Positions 3,968-5,963 of a stretch of DNA of 5,963 bases are shown here, piece by piece. The notes beneath the pieces were generated by a model that was not told where the DNA came from, made no database searches, and saw only the letters and a list, made by a program, of their open reading frames with translations. The translations under genes were made by a program, and so were the position numbers. Origin of the DNA: JBLHKE01 sp047619485 (GTDB lineage Bacteria > Verrucomicrobiota > Verrucomicrobiia > Verrucomicrobiales > DEV007). Each line of letters opens with the position of its first letter. Position 1 is the stretch's first letter. Where the stretch lies: contig JBLHKE010000497.1 in assembly GCA_047619485.1 (NCBI GenBank), positions 1-5,963 of the forward strand. The letters run 5' to 3'.

Positions 3968-5963
3968 ATGCATTTGAAAAGCAAATTTCTGGTAATTGCG
4001 GTGATGAGCGTCATGGCTTTGAATCCGTTTTTATCCAATGCGGATGAGATTCAGCCCACCATTGCGTTCGAATCGCAGGCCAGGCAGTTTTTTAAAAGCA
4101 ACTGCACCTCCTGCCATGGAGAGAAGAAGCAGAAAGCGGATGTGACGCTTCATGATATCGGGATGGATTTTGGGTCGGCTGAGGAGGGTCGGCGTTGGAT
4201 GGCGGTTCTTAGCCAGCTCGAAAATGGCGAGATGCCGCCAGAGGAGAAACCACAGCCTAGCCATGCTGAGCGGGCTGGCATGATTGCCAAAATAAGAAGT
4301 CAGTTTCGGCTGGCGGGCAACCCGATCGAGTTGATTCGCTCGTCCCCCAAATTCGGCAACTATGTGAATCACGGAGAACTCTTTAGCGGTGCGCACACGG
4401 GGCCGTCGTTTTCGCGGCCACGGATCTGGCGCATCAGTCCATACATTGATGGTCAGAGCAGTCCTTTTGGTTTGTCGCAGGAAGAAGGCTTCAAGGATTA
4501 CGCGCACATGTGGAGCATGGACAAACCCACCATCGAACTCCTTTTGGTGAAAGCTCGAACGGTGGTGGACAAACAGATCGGTCCGTCAGAAGCCGATCTG
4601 AAACTCCAGGATGAGATTTGGAAAAATCAAACCCTCAGCAAACGCCGCAATCTGCAGAATGAAATCAAGGCATTGGAGGAGTCCATCGCCAAGAGTCCTG
4701 AGAATGCCGGGTTCAAGAAAAAGTTGGCGACCCTGACGAAGCAACTCGAGAACAATGTAGCCACGGATTTTGATACGGATCGCAAGAGGCCTTCCAACAA
4801 GCTGCCCGGCTTGCAGAAAAATGTCTACTGGCGGATTGCTTACGGCGATGAGATGCCTCAGCAGTCCGACCTGGATGACGCGGTCATGCGCCAGTTGAAA
4901 ACTGCCCTGCGACGCCAACCTTCCGCCGAGGACATCAGCAAAATGTCTGCGCGCCTCAAAGAGAGCATCGCTTCCTACGGCAACGAGACCGGCATGCAGT
5001 TGACGATGACCTCGATTCTGTTGATGCCCGAATCGATCTATCGGATGGAGATGGGGCTCGGGGAGGAGATGCCCGATGGTCGGCGCAAGTTGAACCAGAC
5101 CGAGATCGCCTACGCCTTGGGTTATGCCCTCACGGATGCTGGGCCTGACAAGGAGATCATGAATGATCTGACCGGCGACAAGCTCGGTGACCCAGCTGTG
5201 ATTAGAGGCCACGTGGAACGCATCTACGACAGCGCCATCACCGGCACGTCGAAAAGGAAGGGCAAGGCCGAACGGGTGCTGCGTTTCTTCCAAGAATATT
5301 TTGCCTACCAGGGAGCGACGGATGTTTTCAAAGATGGCTCGCGGCACCCGGGTCACAATCCCCGTCCCAGTGATCTGATCAAGGACACCGACCTCTTAAT
5401 CATACACGTCCTCAAACAGGACAAGGAGGTGCTCAAGGAATTGCTCTCCACCGACATCGCCTACATTCGCCATGTGCCGGCGCGCCCGGGATGGGAAACT
5501 ATTTCATCTTACAATGTGACCAAGAAAGCGGTTCGGGAGGAGAACCTGATCAGCGGTGAGAAGAATCAGAACAACCAACGTTATGTGATGCGACTCACCG
5601 GGCAGCGTGCCGGTATCCTCACGCAACCCAGCTGGCTGACGGCCCATTCAAGCAACTTCGACAACGATCCTGTGAAACGCGGCAAGTGGATCTACGAACA
5701 CCTGTTGGGAGGCATCATCCCGGATCTGCCGATTACGGTGGATGCCGTCGTGCCGGAAGATCCTGACAAACCTCTCAGGGCTCGTCTCGAGAAAACCCGC
5801 GCTGATTACTGCATGAAATGCCACGCCAAAATGAACCCGCTGGGCATGGCCTTCGAGATGTTCGACGACGTTGGCCGTTTCCGCGAAAAGGAGTTGTTAC
5901 GCGATAACAAAACGCTCGTGGAGGTGGACTCGAGCGGAGGCATTGCCAAAAGCGGCGTGCCTG
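3968..5963 (+). CDS. Secreted DUF1592/DUF1588 di-heme cytochrome protein (3' end beyond window)
   Basis: The frame is open to the window edge; 665 residues are visible. Residues 1-25 form a Sec signal peptide with likely cleavage at SNA/DE. A PSCyt1-type cytochrome domain follows: CTSCH at 46-50 and ENGEMPP at 85-91, with Met89 the probable distal heme ligand. The DUF1587 segment usual next (RLNRxEYxNTIRDLLG) is not evident; residues 118-165 read differently (FGNYVNHGELFSG, PRIWRISPYID). Residues 212-262 are charged and probably coiled coil. LRRQPSAEDIS to ILLMPESIYRME (314-361) resembles DUF1595. Residues 374-505 resemble DUF1592 (RKLNQTEIAYAL, VLRFFQEYFAYQG). Residues 544-640 are DUF1588, with the second heme site CMKCHAKMNPLG at 615-626. 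DUF1585 should follow outside the window. An in-frame ATG at 3941 would add nine residues; 3968 is preferred for its compact signal peptide. Neither start has a good Shine-Dalgarno sequence. Function unknown. Confidence 0.94.
   Translation, partial: MHLKSKFLVIAVMSVMALNPFLSNADEIQPTIAFESQARQFFKSNCTSCHGEKKQKADVTLHDIGMDFGSAEEGRRWMAVLSQLENGEMPPEEKPQPSHAERAGMIAKIRSQFRLAGNPIELIRSSPKFGNYVNHGELFSGAHTGPSFSRPRIWRISPYIDGQSSPFGLSQEEGFKDYAHMWSMDKPTIELLLVKARTVVDKQIGPSEADLKLQDEIWKNQTLSKRRNLQNEIKALEESIAKSPENAGFKKKLATLTKQLENNVATDFDTDRKRPSNKLPGLQKNVYWRIAYGDEMPQQSDLDDAVMRQLKTALRRQPSAEDISKMSARLKESIASYGNETGMQLTMTSILLMPESIYRMEMGLGEEMPDGRRKLNQTEIAYALGYALTDAGPDKEIMNDLTGDKLGDPAVIRGHVERIYDSAITGTSKRKGKAERVLRFFQEYFAYQGATDVFKDGSRHPGHNPRPSDLIKDTDLLIIHVLKQDKEVLKELLSTDIAYIRHVPARPGWETISSYNVTKKAVREENLISGEKNQNNQRYVMRLTGQRAGILTQPSWLTAHSSNFDNDPVKRGKWIYEHLLGGIIPDLPITVDAVVPEDPDKPLRARLEKTRADYCMKCHAKMNPLGMAFEMFDDVGRFREKELLRDNKTLVEVDSSGGIAKSGVP

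Noticed and set aside
4031..4507. Open frame on the - strand (158 codons) opposite the start of gene 3
   Set aside because: It overlaps the CTSCH and EMPP cytochrome motifs of gene 3 on the other strand and has no family signature.
4586..5356. Long open frame on the - strand (256 codons) opposite gene 3
   Set aside because: The + strand frame here encodes clear DUF1592 family motifs and a signal peptide at its start. The antisense product shows no motif of its own.
1..5963. CRISPR array, tRNA, rRNA, insertion sequence or integrase
   Set aside because: No regularly spaced repeats, tRNA-like cloverleaf segments, transposase motifs or terminal inverted repeats were seen by reading. Exhaustive search by computer was not possible.

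Overview
The window looks like accessory genome of a bacterium from the PVC superphylum (Planctomycetota, Verrucomicrobiota and relatives). This rests on gene content: two secreted c-type cytochrome proteins built from the 'planctomycete cytochrome' (PSCyt/PSD) domain families, with a Tat-exported DUF1501 protein between them. Such sets are numerous in PVC genomes and are also found in some myxobacteria-like lineages, so the phylum call is an inference. All confident genes are on the + strand.

Layout. Positions 1-301 hold no confident gene. They may contain the last 24 codons of an upstream gene (stop at 75-77), a short perfect inverted repeat (39-64), an extended -10-like box (83-91), a strong Shine-Dalgarno sequence before a 9-codon ORF (125-154), and a weak promoter-like pair (264-292) ending just before the first large gene. 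Gene 1 (302-2584) encodes a 760-aa secreted di-heme protein. Gene 2 (2606-3898) encodes a 430-aa DUF1501 protein with a twin-arginine signal. Gene 3 (3968 to beyond the window end, at least 665 aa visible) encodes a secreted DUF1592/DUF1588 di-heme protein with an N-terminal PSCyt1-type cytochrome domain.

How they may work together. Gaps of 21 and 69 bases with no convincing terminator suggest one transcription unit. Genes 1 and 3 each carry an N-terminal CxxCH and a second CxxCH in a DUF1588-like module, so both should receive covalent heme outside the cytoplasm. Gene 2 carries residues matching the metal-site pattern of the alkaline-phosphatase-like superfamily. The simplest reading is an extracytoplasmic system joining redox (heme) proteins to a predicted metal-dependent hydrolase-like protein. 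The substrate and the reaction are not known for these families and cannot be read from the sequence.

Most notable observations. (a) Genes 1, 2 and 3 lie in one reading frame, separated only by single TAG codons. (b) Gene 1 seems to carry, at its C-terminus, a module that gene 3 carries upstream of its DUF1592 region. (c) The two N-terminal cytochrome domains differ in the probable distal heme ligand (HGG versus MPP). (d) None of the three large genes has a good Shine-Dalgarno sequence, while a 9-codon ORF upstream has a near-perfect one.
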